Positions 45,895-56,340 of a stretch of DNA of 64,000 nucleotides are shown here, piece by piece; position 1 is the stretch's first letter; the number at the start of each line of letters is the position of its first letter. The stretch is from assembly GCA_900542355.1 (NCBI GenBank), contig UQNE01000011.1:1-64000 (forward strand), written 5' to 3'. A program made the position numbers and the translations under genes. Source of the DNA: an uncultured Bacteroidales bacterium. GTDB taxonomy: Bacteria > Bacteroidota > Bacteroidia > Bacteroidales > Paludibacteraceae. Below the pieces are notes generated by a model. The model was not told where the DNA came from. It ran no database searches and was given only the letters and a program-made list of their open reading frames with translations.

Positions 45895-46000
45895 CATATA
45901 ATTGCCATGTAATTAGCCATATAATTTCTTCCTCCATATATATTGTAGGGGGTCCCATTAAATACCATATAAACTGCCATTAAAACGACCTCCCCAAAAA
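45895..46000. repeat. Dispersed repeats between tRNA-Cys and the Sus-like locus
   Basis: ACATATAATTGCCATGTAATTAGCCATATAATTT near 45895-45928 (variant copy of the 41571 repeat) and CCATTAAATACCATATAAACTGCCATTAAAAC near 45955-45986. Nothing else recognised in 45825-46014. Confidence 0.7.
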
Positions 46001-46014
46001 ACTTCCAAAGCAAA

Positions 46015-46045
46015 GAAGGGGCGCGCAATCTCTGCGAGCCCCTTC
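46015..46045 (-). terminator. Terminator at the end of the Sus-like operon
   Basis: GAAGGGGC/GCCCCTTC stem, 15-nt loop, minus-strand TTTGCTTT after it, ~120 nt beyond the last gene's stop. Confidence 0.7.
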
Positions 46046-46163
46046 CACAAATTATATATATAATCAAACTAATACTTTCTATTCAGTAGAATGGAAGATA
46101 TTTTTTGCAGTAGAGAATAGCAACTATTTTTGTAGTACAACAAATATGCCATTCAGGGATGCA

Positions 46164-48641
46164 CTATTTCAGATACTGCCCTTGGGCGTTGTAGATCTTA
46201 CCGGCACGCTCGATATAGAGTACTCCGTTGTGGAGGAACTTACGAGCGTCAGCAGCGGTGTCGGCAGTAGTATTCTCGATAGCGGAACCTACCTCGTACA
46301 TCTTTTCGGCAGTAACCACCAAGAAATAGTCGCGTGCTTCGGTAATCTCGAAACTAGGCGTCTCTTGTCCGTTGTTACCATTGTTGAAAATCAAGTTGTA
46401 CGATGCGGCTTCGGTGACGTCGTAGGGGAATACCTTGTAGGTAACGCCATCGATTACCTCGGTAGCCTCGGGATAGACACCGGGCCATTTGCCGTACAAC
46501 TCAGCGGTACCCCATGCATAGAGAGCCAAGGATGCCCAACCTGTTTGGTCGTCGGCATAGATATGGTGAGCCGATACGGGTATCTCTTTCTCTACCGTAG
46601 CGAATGATACATTATCGAGCGCATAGCCCGGAGCACCGGCGCAGTTATCACCCGAAGTAACCGAGATATTCCATGCCAGATAGAGGTCTGTACCTGCGGT
46701 AAAGTCCACCTTGAGGGTATCCATTACATGAGTAGTGAGCATCGGAACAACGGCTGCGCCCTCGGTGTTGGCATCTTTGGTGTAAGAGGTCTTGAAGGCA
46801 TCGCCTGCACTCTGCCAGGTGTTGCCATTGGTGGAGTAGTAGAGTTGAACGGTAAAGCCTGCATCGTTGTTACCATTACGGTATTTCTCGATGTCGTAGG
46901 CAATCTCAACACCTGCATAGCCGGTAGTACCGTCGTTGGTGAGGTGTGCCATGATGTTCACGCCGCGTGTACCATTCGCCACGCCAGTGGTAAGTCCGCC
47001 GATAGCACGGTCGGTAGAACCCGTAGCACCGAAATTCCATATACCGTTGTAGGCATTCTTTGCGAGCGATTGCCCGCCGATATAAGTAGCGGTATCTACT
47101 GCCGATGCATACATTCCCACTTGGCGCGGGCCGGTAGTATTACGCTCTACGCGCCATCCCTCGGGCAGGACAGAGCCGCGGAGGATACCCGTCTTAGCAT
47201 CGGTAGAGGGGTCGATCTCCGCACCACCGAGGACATCGAAGTCTTGGGTATAAGCGGTATTGGTTTCGTTGAACGCAATAGCGGGATAGGTAATAACCTG
47301 TGTATGGACGGTATCTACCACGACAGTAGCCTTGTACTGTTTACCCTCGTAGGTGGTAGTGATGGTATGCGAACCTGCAGCGGTGAGCGTGGTATCGCAT
47401 ACGGTAGCCAATGCCTTAACGGACAAACCCTCAGCATCGAGTTGGTGCATCTCGAAATGTACGGTATGACGGTGCTGATCGACTACTTGCGTAAACGAAC
47501 GGTAGGTATTGTCGGCGTAGGTACGCATAGCCTCAGCCTCAGCGGCGGTAAGAGTGGAAGGCGACCAACTGATAGTAGCGGGCGAGACGCCAAAGATGGT
47601 AGCATACTCCAAGCAGCAAGCCATATAGGTAGCGTTCTGCTTAGGGTGGCGGTCATCTTTGAACCAGTCTTTGAGGATGTTAGCATTCTGCTTGTAGGCT
47701 TGGTCGTAAGCCACCCCTACAGGGCAAAGCACTACGCCAAACTCTTGCGCTACGGCGCGATAGTTAGCCAACATCTCGGCATTGCTTGCAGAGAAAGCGG
47801 CATCGGTATTGTATGCCCAGTTGACAGGCAGGATGATGACCGCATTCGGATTGGGGCAGTTGGTACGGATATACTCTACCCAATCAGCCACGCTCTGACG
47901 GAAACCGGCAAAGTTGGTACGCGGTTTAGCGGTCTGCTCTTGGAGGATGATATGGGTCCATGCTTGTGTACGCACCAACATACGGGCCGACGGTGTACCG
48001 GCATCGGTAAGACCTTCGCCTTCGTCGTAGTGGTATTTGAGCGATTTACCCAGATTGGTGTGGGCAGTCCAGGTAGCGTTTTTGCCCTCAGCCACTGCCA
48101 TTTGGTTGAACATATCGTCTTGCCACTCGTTCTCGTAGTGGATGAGCGAGTTGTTCATCGACAGCACTTTGACCTCAGCAGGTTGTTTAGAAAGCAGTGT
48201 GGTATAAGAAGGCCAAAGAGCAACACCTCCCAATACGGGATCGGGGATAGAGTCTGCATGGGTGATCGCACGAACCCCCGAAGCAGTAACCTCCAAATAG
48301 ATGTCCTTATTGATGGTGTAGCCATAGTCTTTGAGTTTTACGCTTCCGTTGTTATTAAAGATAAGACTCTCTGACAAGCCTGTATTAGCGGCACCCATAT
48401 CGAAGTACTTATACTCGATACCTTTGACGGTCTGTGTACCCGTAACTTGCATACCGGGCCATTTGCCGTTTAGGTCATTTACCTCGCCCCACATATAGAG
48501 CGCAATAGCATCCCAACCCGTGTGGTCGAGCACATAGACGGTATAGCCGTCGTGAGTAACCTCATCAGCGTGAGGTTTTGCTGATACATTGCCTACACTA
48601 AGCGAGAGCAATGCCAGCGCAAAAAGAAAGAACTTTTTCAT
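46164..48641 (-). CDS. Secreted SGNH-type (DUF4886) esterase with N- and C-terminal starch-binding modules
   Basis: 825 residues. Signal MKKFFLFALALLSLSVGNVSA. Module 1 (30-125) is a starch-binding module almost identical to those of the SusE-like neighbour (VYVLDHTGWDAIALYMWG, GKWPGMQVTGTQTVKG). Residues 165-395 resemble DUF4886, with VLSMNNSLIHYENEW as nucleophile region and KDDRHPKQNATYMACCLEYA as the His block; the usual GNS is NNS. Then a linker, a galactose-binding-like domain (475-700), a second starch module (QTGWASLALYAWGTAELYGK) and the shared tail. Last gene of the Sus-like operon. Probably deacylates modified starch or another starch-borne ester; inferred. Confidence 0.78.
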   Translation of the reverse strand: MKKFFLFALALLSLSVGNVSAKPHADEVTHDGYTVYVLDHTGWDAIALYMWGEVNDLNGKWPGMQVTGTQTVKGIEYKYFDMGAANTGLSESLIFNNNGSVKLKDYGYTINKDIYLEVTASGVRAITHADSIPDPVLGGVALWPSYTTLLSKQPAEVKVLSMNNSLIHYENEWQDDMFNQMAVAEGKNATWTAHTNLGKSLKYHYDEGEGLTDAGTPSARMLVRTQAWTHIILQEQTAKPRTNFAGFRQSVADWVEYIRTNCPNPNAVIILPVNWAYNTDAAFSASNAEMLANYRAVAQEFGVVLCPVGVAYDQAYKQNANILKDWFKDDRHPKQNATYMACCLEYATIFGVSPATISWSPSTLTAAEAEAMRTYADNTYRSFTQVVDQHRHTVHFEMHQLDAEGLSVKALATVCDTTLTAAGSHTITTTYEGKQYKATVVVDTVHTQVITYPAIAFNETNTAYTQDFDVLGGAEIDPSTDAKTGILRGSVLPEGWRVERNTTGPRQVGMYASAVDTATYIGGQSLAKNAYNGIWNFGATGSTDRAIGGLTTGVANGTRGVNIMAHLTNDGTTGYAGVEIAYDIEKYRNGNNDAGFTVQLYYSTNGNTWQSAGDAFKTSYTKDANTEGAAVVPMLTTHVMDTLKVDFTAGTDLYLAWNISVTSGDNCAGAPGYALDNVSFATVEKEIPVSAHHIYADDQTGWASLALYAWGTAELYGKWPGVYPEATEVIDGVTYKVFPYDVTEAASYNLIFNNGNNGQETPSFEITEARDYFLVVTAEKMYEVGSAIENTTADTAADARKFLHNGVLYIERAGKIYNAQGQYLK

Positions 48642-48646
48642 GATGA

Positions 48647-49963
48647 TTATTTACTATAAATGATGTATTCGTAAGGTTGTAGGCTTTGCGCCTTAGGCGA
48701 GAACACTTGTTCGCCTGTCAGCGCATTGGTATATTTATTTCGCTGCCAACGCATCGGGAGGGTTACTTCTTGCGTGTCGGCAGTGGTATTGACGATTACC
48801 AAAATCTCCTTATCACCCTGCGCACGCGAGAACATAGCGACATGGTCGGTCGAGTAGTCGGTAACCGCACCGAAGCGTGCCTCGGCAGTAGCGGTATAGG
48901 CTTTCATTAGGGCGATATACGCTTGGCGAGTAGTGTTATCCTCAGAGAAAGGCAGGATGTTGTATTCAAAGAAATTGATTTTGCTCATGTCGCCAATCTC
49001 CTGCGAGGAGTAGATCATCGGCACGCCCTCTAAAAAGAAAGTAAGGCAGGAAGCGGAGAGTTGCCCTTGGGGCGATGTATAGAAAGTAGCGGGTGCGTTC
49101 TCCGACGAAGCATCGTGGGTCGTAGTATAACGCAGACGCTGCTTGCCCGCGGGGGTAGAAGACATCTCCTTATCGCTAATGGTATAGAGCGAATTGGTAG
49201 CCTTTTGCTTTTGGTAGAGCGACTGAATACCCGACAGATAGTCCCAACTATAGAGCCAATCGAAGCCCGCATCGAAATAGGACACCTTGTGTGTCTCCGC
49301 CAGCATGATAGCATCAGGTTTGAGAGAACGGATCGCCGCAATGGCGGGTTGCCAAAAAGCAGTAGGTACACCATGGGCATAATCGCAGCGGAAGCCGTCG
49401 ATGTCCGCCTCACGCACCCAATAGAGCATAGCATCTTGCATGGCATCGCGGACCGATTGTTTGTTGTAGTCGAGCGGAACAACATCGTTCCAATTCTTCT
49501 CATCATCCACGGGTGTGGTGTACCAATCGGGATGGTCGATATACCATTGGTTGTCCCATGCGGTATGGTTGGCTACCCAATCGAGAATAACGCAAATACC
49601 ACGGCTATGGCAAGCACTGACGAGCGATTGGAGGTCAGCCATAGTACCGAAAGCGGGGTCGATGGCTTTGTAGTCTTTTACGCAGTAGGGCGAGTTGACC
49701 GTCTTGACCATTCCGCGGGGATGGATAGGCATCAGCCAAAGGACATTCACCTGCATCTCTTGGAGCGTAGGCAGATAATCCTCGATAGCACGAAAAGCGG
49801 ATTGCCTTGCAAAAAGGCGTTCGTTGCACTCATAGACCACCAGTGTATTGGCTTTTTGCAGCGTATCGGAAGGTTTAGGTTCGATGGCAGGCACATTCTC
49901 TCCGCCCTTGCACCCCGTAAGGCACAAGAACAGAGAGAGTATGGTAAGGAATGATTTTTGCAT
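48647..49963 (-). CDS. Lipoprotein alpha-amylase, GH13 (SusG-like role)
   Basis: 438 residues. Lipoprotein signal ending LCLTGCKGGE. GH13 core: LDWVANHTAWDNQWY, nucleophile Asp in DIDGFRCDYAHGV, acid/base Glu in IMLAETHKVS, third acid in RYTTTHDASSENAP (most GH13 have NHD; here THD). At 438 residues it is much shorter than SusG (~690) and lacks the inserted CBM58, so binding may rest on the neighbouring starch-module proteins. Gap of 7 nt to the SusE-like gene. Outer-membrane attachment is predicted; facing not determinable. Confidence 0.9.
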   Translation of the reverse strand: MQKSFLTILSLFLCLTGCKGGENVPAIEPKPSDTLQKANTLVVYECNERLFARQSAFRAIEDYLPTLQEMQVNVLWLMPIHPRGMVKTVNSPYCVKDYKAIDPAFGTMADLQSLVSACHSRGICVILDWVANHTAWDNQWYIDHPDWYTTPVDDEKNWNDVVPLDYNKQSVRDAMQDAMLYWVREADIDGFRCDYAHGVPTAFWQPAIAAIRSLKPDAIMLAETHKVSYFDAGFDWLYSWDYLSGIQSLYQKQKATNSLYTISDKEMSSTPAGKQRLRYTTTHDASSENAPATFYTSPQGQLSASCLTFFLEGVPMIYSSQEIGDMSKINFFEYNILPFSEDNTTRQAYIALMKAYTATAEARFGAVTDYSTDHVAMFSRAQGDKEILVIVNTTADTQEVTLPMRWQRNKYTNALTGEQVFSPKAQSLQPYEYIIYSK

Positions 49964-49970
49964 AGTGTGA

Positions 49971-51398
49971 TTAGTTTACAAGTGTGGCTTGGTCGGCATC
50001 GGCACGGAGATAGAACTCTGCGCCTTGCGAGAGGGTGATAGCGGGTGCGTTGTATTGCAGTTTGTCATCATCGGTGTCGGCGCACGCATTGTTGTTGAAA
50101 ATCAGGTTAATCGAGTAGCCGTCAGGACCTACTACATTGATGACATGGTAGGTAACGCCGTCTTTGACGATCGTGTTATCGCCATTGGCAGTTGCACCGG
50201 GCCATTCGCCGAAGGGTTTGAACTGACTTACATTCTCCCAACCATAGACGCTCAGACAATCCCAACCGGTTGCGTCCTCTACATAGAGCGTGCAAGCGAT
50301 GGTGTCTGCCGGTTCGGGCGTAGGGATAGGATCGGCATCCAGTCCGCGCACGCCATTGGCCGTAACGACAAGAATGGTATCGTGGTCGATAGTGTAAGCA
50401 AAGTCTTTCAACTGTGTACCGCCTCCATTGTTGTTGAAAATCAGGTTCTCGGCAAGCCCCGTATTGGCAGCACCCATATCGAAATACTTGTACTCCACGC
50501 CTTTGATAGTCTGCGTACCCGTAACTTGCATACCGGGCCATTCGCCGTTGAGGCTATTTACATCACCCCACATATAGAGTGTCAGTGCGTCCCAACCTGT
50601 AGAATCCAAGACAAAGACCACAAAGCCATCATGCTCGATCTCGGGTTCGTTGCTAATCTCCTCCACGCCATCGGCGGTAAGACGGAGATAGATGTCGCGA
50701 TCGATAGTGTAAGCAAAGTCAGCCAACTGCGTACCGCCTCCGTTGTTATTGAAAATCAGGTTCTCGGCAAGGCCCGTATTGGCTGCGCCCATATCGAAGT
50801 ATTGGTAGGTAACACCCTCGATAGTCTGCGTACCTGTAACCTGCATACCCGGCCATTCGCCGTTGAGGCCATCCACATCACCCCACATATAGAGCGTGAG
50901 TGCGTCCCAACCGGTCTCGTCGAGTACAAAGACGGCATATCCATCGTGCTCTATCTCGGGTTGCTGCGCTGCTCCACCCCATGCGGCAATACTGATTTGG
51001 TAACGCTGCCCCACTACACAATTATCTAATATATGCGGAGTAGCGGGGTTCTCGATACCCTGCAACTTGCTAACAAAGAGGAATCCATCGGATAACGACT
51101 TGCCCTCTTTGAAGTCCTCGGGATAGAGGTAGATACCGTATTTAGAATCCACTTTCTCGGCTTTCTGCAAGCAGAAATCGGCATTCACATAGTTGAGCGT
51201 ATCCTGCCCATTGAAAGCACCGACCATATAGATTTGGTCTTTGGCAGAGGTGCCTGCGGGGACGATTACCTCGAGGAGGATAGCATTCTCTTTGAGTTCA
51301 AACTGCGGTTTCTCGTGCTCGAACACAATCTCTTCTTGCTTGCAACCGACAAAGAGCATCGGGAGCAAGAGCATAAGGCTTAGAAATATCTTTTTCAT
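49971..51398 (-). CDS. SusE/SusF-like starch-binding outer-membrane lipoprotein
   Basis: 475 residues from the ATG at 51398 (MKKIFLSLMLLLPMLFVGCKQ, lipobox FVGC). An N-terminal SusE-type domain (YMVGAFNGQDTLNYVNADFC) is followed by three starch modules near 155-245, 255-345 and 365-470, each with a TGWDALTLYMWG-type aromatic platform and LIFNNN. Modules 1 and 2 are nearly identical in DNA as well as protein, a recent internal duplication; module 3 is diverged. It binds starch at the cell surface next to SusD. Confidence 0.9.
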   Translation of the reverse strand: MKKIFLSLMLLLPMLFVGCKQEEIVFEHEKPQFELKENAILLEVIVPAGTSAKDQIYMVGAFNGQDTLNYVNADFCLQKAEKVDSKYGIYLYPEDFKEGKSLSDGFLFVSKLQGIENPATPHILDNCVVGQRYQISIAAWGGAAQQPEIEHDGYAVFVLDETGWDALTLYMWGDVDGLNGEWPGMQVTGTQTIEGVTYQYFDMGAANTGLAENLIFNNNGGGTQLADFAYTIDRDIYLRLTADGVEEISNEPEIEHDGFVVFVLDSTGWDALTLYMWGDVNSLNGEWPGMQVTGTQTIKGVEYKYFDMGAANTGLAENLIFNNNGGGTQLKDFAYTIDHDTILVVTANGVRGLDADPIPTPEPADTIACTLYVEDATGWDCLSVYGWENVSQFKPFGEWPGATANGDNTIVKDGVTYHVINVVGPDGYSINLIFNNNACADTDDDKLQYNAPAITLSQGAEFYLRADADQATLVN

Positions 51399-51410
51399 AT
51401 CGATTGACAA

Positions 51411-53204
51411 TTAATAGTTAGGATTTTGTACAAGTCCCGGATTGACGGAGAGTGCACTTTGCGGCAGCGGATACCACTCGTACTTACGATCGCGTTTAGC
51501 GGGGAAAGTTTGTCCGGCATCGTCGGTAGCACGGCCGAAGAACCACCACTGACCTTGGGTAAATTGGTCGAAGCGACGCAGGTCGGTACGGCGGCGACGG
51601 CCTTCGTTGAGGAACTCGATACCCCACTGGTGGAGCATCCACTCTTCGGGTGTCCACGAAGCGGCTTTATCGGGGATAGCGGCGGTAGCGAAATAGCGTT
51701 GGCGCACTTGGTTGACCAAGTCTTTTGCACCCTCGACATCTCCCGCACGCATCTTGCACTCTGCCAGTGTGTAATAGACCTCAGCCCAGCGGAACTCCAC
51801 CTCGGAGATCTCTTGGTAATCGACGCCTGTAGCGGTGCGATACATCGGGTACTTCATCAAGCGATAGCCCGAGTTGGTCTGTCCCCAACGGGGCGACTGT
51901 ACGGTCTCGAGCGGGCGTCCGAGTTCGGAGGTAGTACCGGCGAATTGGCCTACCTGGTCGATATAAACCAATGGTTGTCCGTCGCGGTCGGCATCAGCGA
52001 GGATAGGTTCACCCGTGGTGATATTCTTCATCTCGCCTTTGAGGAATATACCGCCGTTCCAACGGTCGTCGAAAGCATAACTCTGCTTACGGATGTCGCC
52101 ATCGTCGAAACGCTCATAGACGGCACCGAGGCGGTCGTTGTAGTTGCCTTCGAGGAAGCAGACTGGATTGTCGGTACCGCCATACATCTTACCATCGGAA
52201 TAGACTTTCTCGGTGCCCGAGTTGTCATACGACGGAGCGAGGCAAACGCAGTTCCATGCCGATTGGTTGGTAGCATAGACATCGAGAAAATCGTTGTAGT
52301 TGTAGGGCAAGAAAGGCACATCGCGCATCCAGCCCGTATTGAGTTGGCCTTGTTTCTCGGCGAAAGCAAAGACTACCTCGGGGCATTCGGCGTTGTTGAG
52401 TTCGAATATCTGACGATAGTCGGATACGATGTCGTACTGCCCATAGTCGCCACGCTTGAGCGATTCGGCAAGCGCCAGGCAGTCAGCATAGTGGTCTTCG
52501 CCGATGAATATCTGCGCATTGAGCAGAAGACGCATCTTGAGCATACGGTTCATAGCAGGACTGACACGGTTGGCACCTTTGTTTTGGAGGGAAGCGAGCG
52601 ACTCATCCAACTCGGTAGCGATGAAGTCATACACCTTCTTGCAGCCGGTGTTGAAGTCGGGGTCTGCGCTACCCGGTACCTCTGAAGAAACACTGACGCA
52701 CAGAGGCAAGGCACCGCCCCACAACTCGAAGTTGTTGTAGTAAGCCCACGCACGGAGAGTACGCACCTCAGCGATATAACTCTGCACAGCCTCGTCGGTC
52801 ATACCGATAGCCGAGGCATCGATGGTCTGCAGGTCGGAGATGAGTTGGTTGCACATACCGATAGTGGTCCATGCGCTTTCCCACGCTTGGAGAACGATAC
52901 GCGATTCGGAAGTCCAGGTCTGCGAAGAAAGGACAAACTTCAGTCCTTCGTCCCATCCCCATTGTCCGCCGTTCCAGGTGCGCCAAGCGATCTGGTCAGC
53001 AGAGAACTCCTGGAGGTAGTAGAAATACTCACAGAATCCGTAGGCAGCACGCGCATAGATAGCAGCCACGGCACCTTTGATACTCGATTCGTTCTGATAA
53101 TAGATCGAAGCATCGATATTGGAGTAGTTTTTCTCTTGCAGGTCGCAGCCGGCAAAAGCCAACAGAACTACGACAGACGCAAATATAGAAAGTATCTTTT
53201 TCAT
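51411..53204 (-). CDS. susD: SusD/RagB-family starch-binding lipoprotein
   Basis: 597 residues. Signal and lipobox (VVVLLAFAGCDLQEK). The mostly alpha-helical TPR-like SusD fold is marked by SSIKGAVAAIYARAAYGF, EVRTLRAWAYYNNFELWGG near 155, the C-terminal EVEFRWAEVYYTLAECKMRA and WGIEFLNEGRRRRTDLRRFD. It caps the SusC barrel and delivers oligosaccharide. Located 12 nt after the SusC frame, the invariant SusC-SusD order. Symbol used for the family; substrate preference is inferred from the starch modules nearby. Confidence 0.94.
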   Translation of the reverse strand: MKKILSIFASVVVLLAFAGCDLQEKNYSNIDASIYYQNESSIKGAVAAIYARAAYGFCEYFYYLQEFSADQIAWRTWNGGQWGWDEGLKFVLSSQTWTSESRIVLQAWESAWTTIGMCNQLISDLQTIDASAIGMTDEAVQSYIAEVRTLRAWAYYNNFELWGGALPLCVSVSSEVPGSADPDFNTGCKKVYDFIATELDESLASLQNKGANRVSPAMNRMLKMRLLLNAQIFIGEDHYADCLALAESLKRGDYGQYDIVSDYRQIFELNNAECPEVVFAFAEKQGQLNTGWMRDVPFLPYNYNDFLDVYATNQSAWNCVCLAPSYDNSGTEKVYSDGKMYGGTDNPVCFLEGNYNDRLGAVYERFDDGDIRKQSYAFDDRWNGGIFLKGEMKNITTGEPILADADRDGQPLVYIDQVGQFAGTTSELGRPLETVQSPRWGQTNSGYRLMKYPMYRTATGVDYQEISEVEFRWAEVYYTLAECKMRAGDVEGAKDLVNQVRQRYFATAAIPDKAASWTPEEWMLHQWGIEFLNEGRRRRTDLRRFDQFTQGQWWFFGRATDDAGQTFPAKRDRKYEWYPLPQSALSVNPGLVQNPNY

Positions 53205-53216
53205 AATGGTCGAGAG

Positions 53217-56190
53217 TTATTTGAGGTTAAGAGTAATACCGAGAGCGAGTTGGGTAGCAGTAGGGTATGCGCTCGAAGAATCGACACCCGGGGTGATACC
53301 CGTTTGGGTAACGATAGCGGGGTCGTTGCCCGAATACTTGGTGATAGTAGCGATATTCTTCGCCGTGAGATAGACGCGCATATTTTGGAAATACTTAGCC
53401 GCCGGCACTACGATATTGTAACCGATAGTGATATTATCCAATTTGAAGTAGTCGCCTCGCTCGAGGAAATAACTGGAGATAACACCTCCGTGGCTCTTGA
53501 CGCCGTCATCTTTGAGGTAAGCGGAGCGGAGTACATTGTCGGTACCGCATCCCTGCAAGCCCATACCATACTTACGCGCATTGTAGATATCGAAATCGAA
53601 TGCGCCACGCCACATCATAGAGAAGTCCCAGTTTTTGTAGGTCCAAGTGTTGTTCCACGAGAGGAAATGCTTAGGTGCGCCATTGCCGATATAGCGTTTC
53701 CATGATTGGTCGGCTGTGCCGGCAAGATGGGTATTCCCCTCGTTATCATAGACCAGGAGGTTGCCGTTCTCGTCTGCTCCGGCGGCTTCGTAGCCATAGA
53801 ACTGGCCAATCTGTCCGCCTTCCTCGACACGGAAATAGTACTCGTTGGTGCCCACCCCGGCTTTCTGATAGAGTTCCAGATAGTCGGCCTTATAGACATC
53901 GGATGAGAGTTTGCTCAGCACGGTAGTACCCCAACTATAGTTGATACCCATATTCCAGAGGAAGTCCTTGCGTTTGATGACATCGCCATTGAGCACGACC
54001 TCGACACCTTGGTTGGTAACGGTACCGACATTGACAAGAATCTTGTTGTAAACGAAAGGCGGTTGCGGCGCAGTATAGTTGTAGAGCAGGTCTTGCGACT
54101 GACGGTTATAGTACTCGACACTACCACGCAATCTGCCCCAGAGATCGAAATCGAACCCGACATTGACGGCGGAGTTTTTCTCCCATTGCAGGTTAGGATT
54201 GCTATTGGCGGTAGGCGCATAACCCACTACCCATTCGCCGTCCATATAGTAACTATCCTTGGTACCATAAGTAGCCATCGACTGATAGGGGTCGAAGTCG
54301 GAGCGACCGGTAAGACCATAGGAGATACGCGGTTTGAGGCTGCGGAGTACTTCTTTGGCAGGTGCTGCAAAATCGCAACTCATAATCTCCCATGCCAACG
54401 AAGCGGAGGGGAAATTACCCCATTTGTTGTTCACACCAAACTTCGTGCTACCCTCGCGACGGAAACTGACGGAAGCGAAGAGCATGTCCTTATAGTTGTA
54501 GTTGGCGCGGCCGAAGAAACCGATGAGCGTGGACTCGTTCTTATAACTGCTCATAGAAGCCAATCCCGAACCGAGATACGAACCGGCACCGATATTGTTC
54601 CAAAGGGTGTTGTCGTAGGTAAAATCACGGTTCTGCTCGTACATCGACTCGTAGGTGCTACGCTCCCAACTATAGCCTACAACGACTTTGAAGTCGTGGT
54701 CAGAGATGTGCAGACCATAGTTGGCAAGCCATTCTACACGGTGGGTTTGCCACTTCTGATATTGGAGCGTAGCCGTACCACGCACTCCGTCCCAATAACT
54801 GCTATTGGCTTTGGAGGAAGCGTAGGTATCCGACTTGAGGTCGTTGTACTGGAGCGCATAATTGACATTGGTAGATATTATTATGGTGCTCGTTGTGCCA
54901 GATATTGTATTTCAAATCCACATTACCCAAGAGGTACATACGCTTACCTTGGCTGGAGGTCTCTTTGAGGCGAGTAACCGGATTGACCGCACCCGTTACA
55001 TTGGTAGGCTGATAGTAGGAGCCATCGGCATTATAGACAGGCATGGTAGGGTTGAGTTGGAGCGCATTGTCCACCTGGTCATCTGCGCCCCAAGTCTCGT
55101 TGACGCGTCTGCCCGACAGGCTACCCGACAGCACGAGGTGGTCGCCCAAGAACTTCTGTTCGGCAGCAAATCGTCCGCCATATTCACGACGTGCACTGAC
55201 GATATCAAGACCCTTAGCGTCTTTGAAATTGAACGAAGCAGCATAGTAACCATGCTTGGTGGCGCCATTGATGGCTACATATTGATTGACATCGTAGGTA
55301 GCGGGTTTGATGATTTCATCGTACCAGTTGGTCTCTGCGCCATAGTCGGTACCACGGCGGCTACGGCGGAACTCATCAGCCGACAGCACCTGCGGGTGCG
55401 CATTGGCGATATTGCAATCGAAATAGGAATCGTAGGTAACGGTGAACTTACCGGCTTCGTTGCCGGCACCTTTCTTGGTGGTAACGAGGATGACGCCATT
55501 CGCACCGCGCGTACCATAGATAGCCGCAGAACCGGCATCTTTGAGTACGGTAATCGACTCGATGTCCTGCGCAGCGATATTGCGGATGTCTCCGCCGGCG
55601 ATACCGTCGATAACGACAAGCGGGCTGTTGCTTGCGGTAAGACTACCTGCGCCACGGATCTGCAAGTCGCTGGACGAGTTGGGGTTGGCCGCTGCCGATG
55701 TAACGACATTGAGACCTGCCACCTTACCATTGAGCATCTCCATCGGGTTATTCATTGCGCCACGGTTGAAGTCCTTGGCTTCTACCTGCACGATAGAAGA
55801 GGACACCTCTTTCTTAGACAGGCTGCCATATCCGATGACCACCACTTGGTCGAGCAGATGGCTCTCGTCTTGGAGGGTGATGTCGATACGGGTGCGGCCA
55901 TCAATGGGGATAGTCTGCGTTTGGTAGCCCACATAGGAAACGACGATGCGTGCCGAGGCGGCTACATTAGATAGAGAGAAATGGCCATCGAAATCGGTGA
56001 TTGTACCCGTAGAGGTACCCTCGATCATAACCGAGGCACCAATAAGCGGTTCGCCCTTGGTGTCTTTTACCTGACCTTCAACGGCTTGCGCAGCAGGTGC
56101 GGCTGCTCGGGACTGCACCGCGGGAATCGATAGCAGCATAAGCAGAAGCAAAAGCGCACTCATTGGAAAAGAAAGAAAAAGTCTTTTCAT
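53217..56190 (-). pseudogene. susC: SusC-family TonB-dependent transporter, interrupted by one frameshift
   Basis: First part (56190 to about 54880): signal, carboxypeptidase-like domain (VEGQVKDTKGEPLIGASVMI...GYQTQTIPI), TonB-box-like region, plug (VVVIGYGSLSKKEVSSSIVQ, SPLVVIDGIAGGDIRNI, AGSAAIYGTRGANGVILVTT). Second part continues the barrel from VNYALQYNDLKS to the family end MRVYLTAKNIATITKYSG...TQLALGITLNLK. The frames join at an AT-repeat (GGTAGATATTATTATGG, 54870-54886), where one base appears lost or two are missing; frame 1 then ends at 54802. Otherwise intact, ~1000 residues. Sequencing error, phase-variable slip or true loss cannot be told apart. Confidence 0.9.
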
Positions 56191-56298
56191 GATGATTTGT
56201 TTTGTAGGTTAGTATTAAAAAGTAGTTTGCTTTCTCGAAACAGGGTGTTTTTCTCGGAAGAAGAAACCGACCTGAGAGGCGGGCTCTCAAATCGGTTG

Positions 56299-56330
56299 CA
56301 AAATTACGGCAAATAATACACACGCGCAAT
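56299..56330 (-). promoter_or_regulatory. Promoter of the susC-susD-susE-GH13-esterase operon
   Basis: Read leftward: ATTG, 20 nt, TAATTTTG. Leader ~100 nt to the susC start. 56331-56448 is AT-rich and carries candidate operator motifs. Confidence 0.7.
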
Positions 56331-56340
56331 CTATATAGAT

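Noticed and set aside
46728..48374. 548-residue plus-strand frame opposite the SGNH/starch-module gene
   Set aside because: Its composition is that of a shadow of the well-supported minus-strand gene, with no domain, promoter or plausible N-terminus.
54862..55974. 370-residue plus-strand frame opposite susC
   Set aside because: The minus strand carries unmistakable TonB-plug motifs; the plus-strand frame has none.
53217..56190. Programmed ribosomal frameshifting in susC
   Set aside because: No slippery heptamer plus stimulatory structure was seen, and SusC proteins are not known to use recoding; an indel in a microrepeat is simpler.
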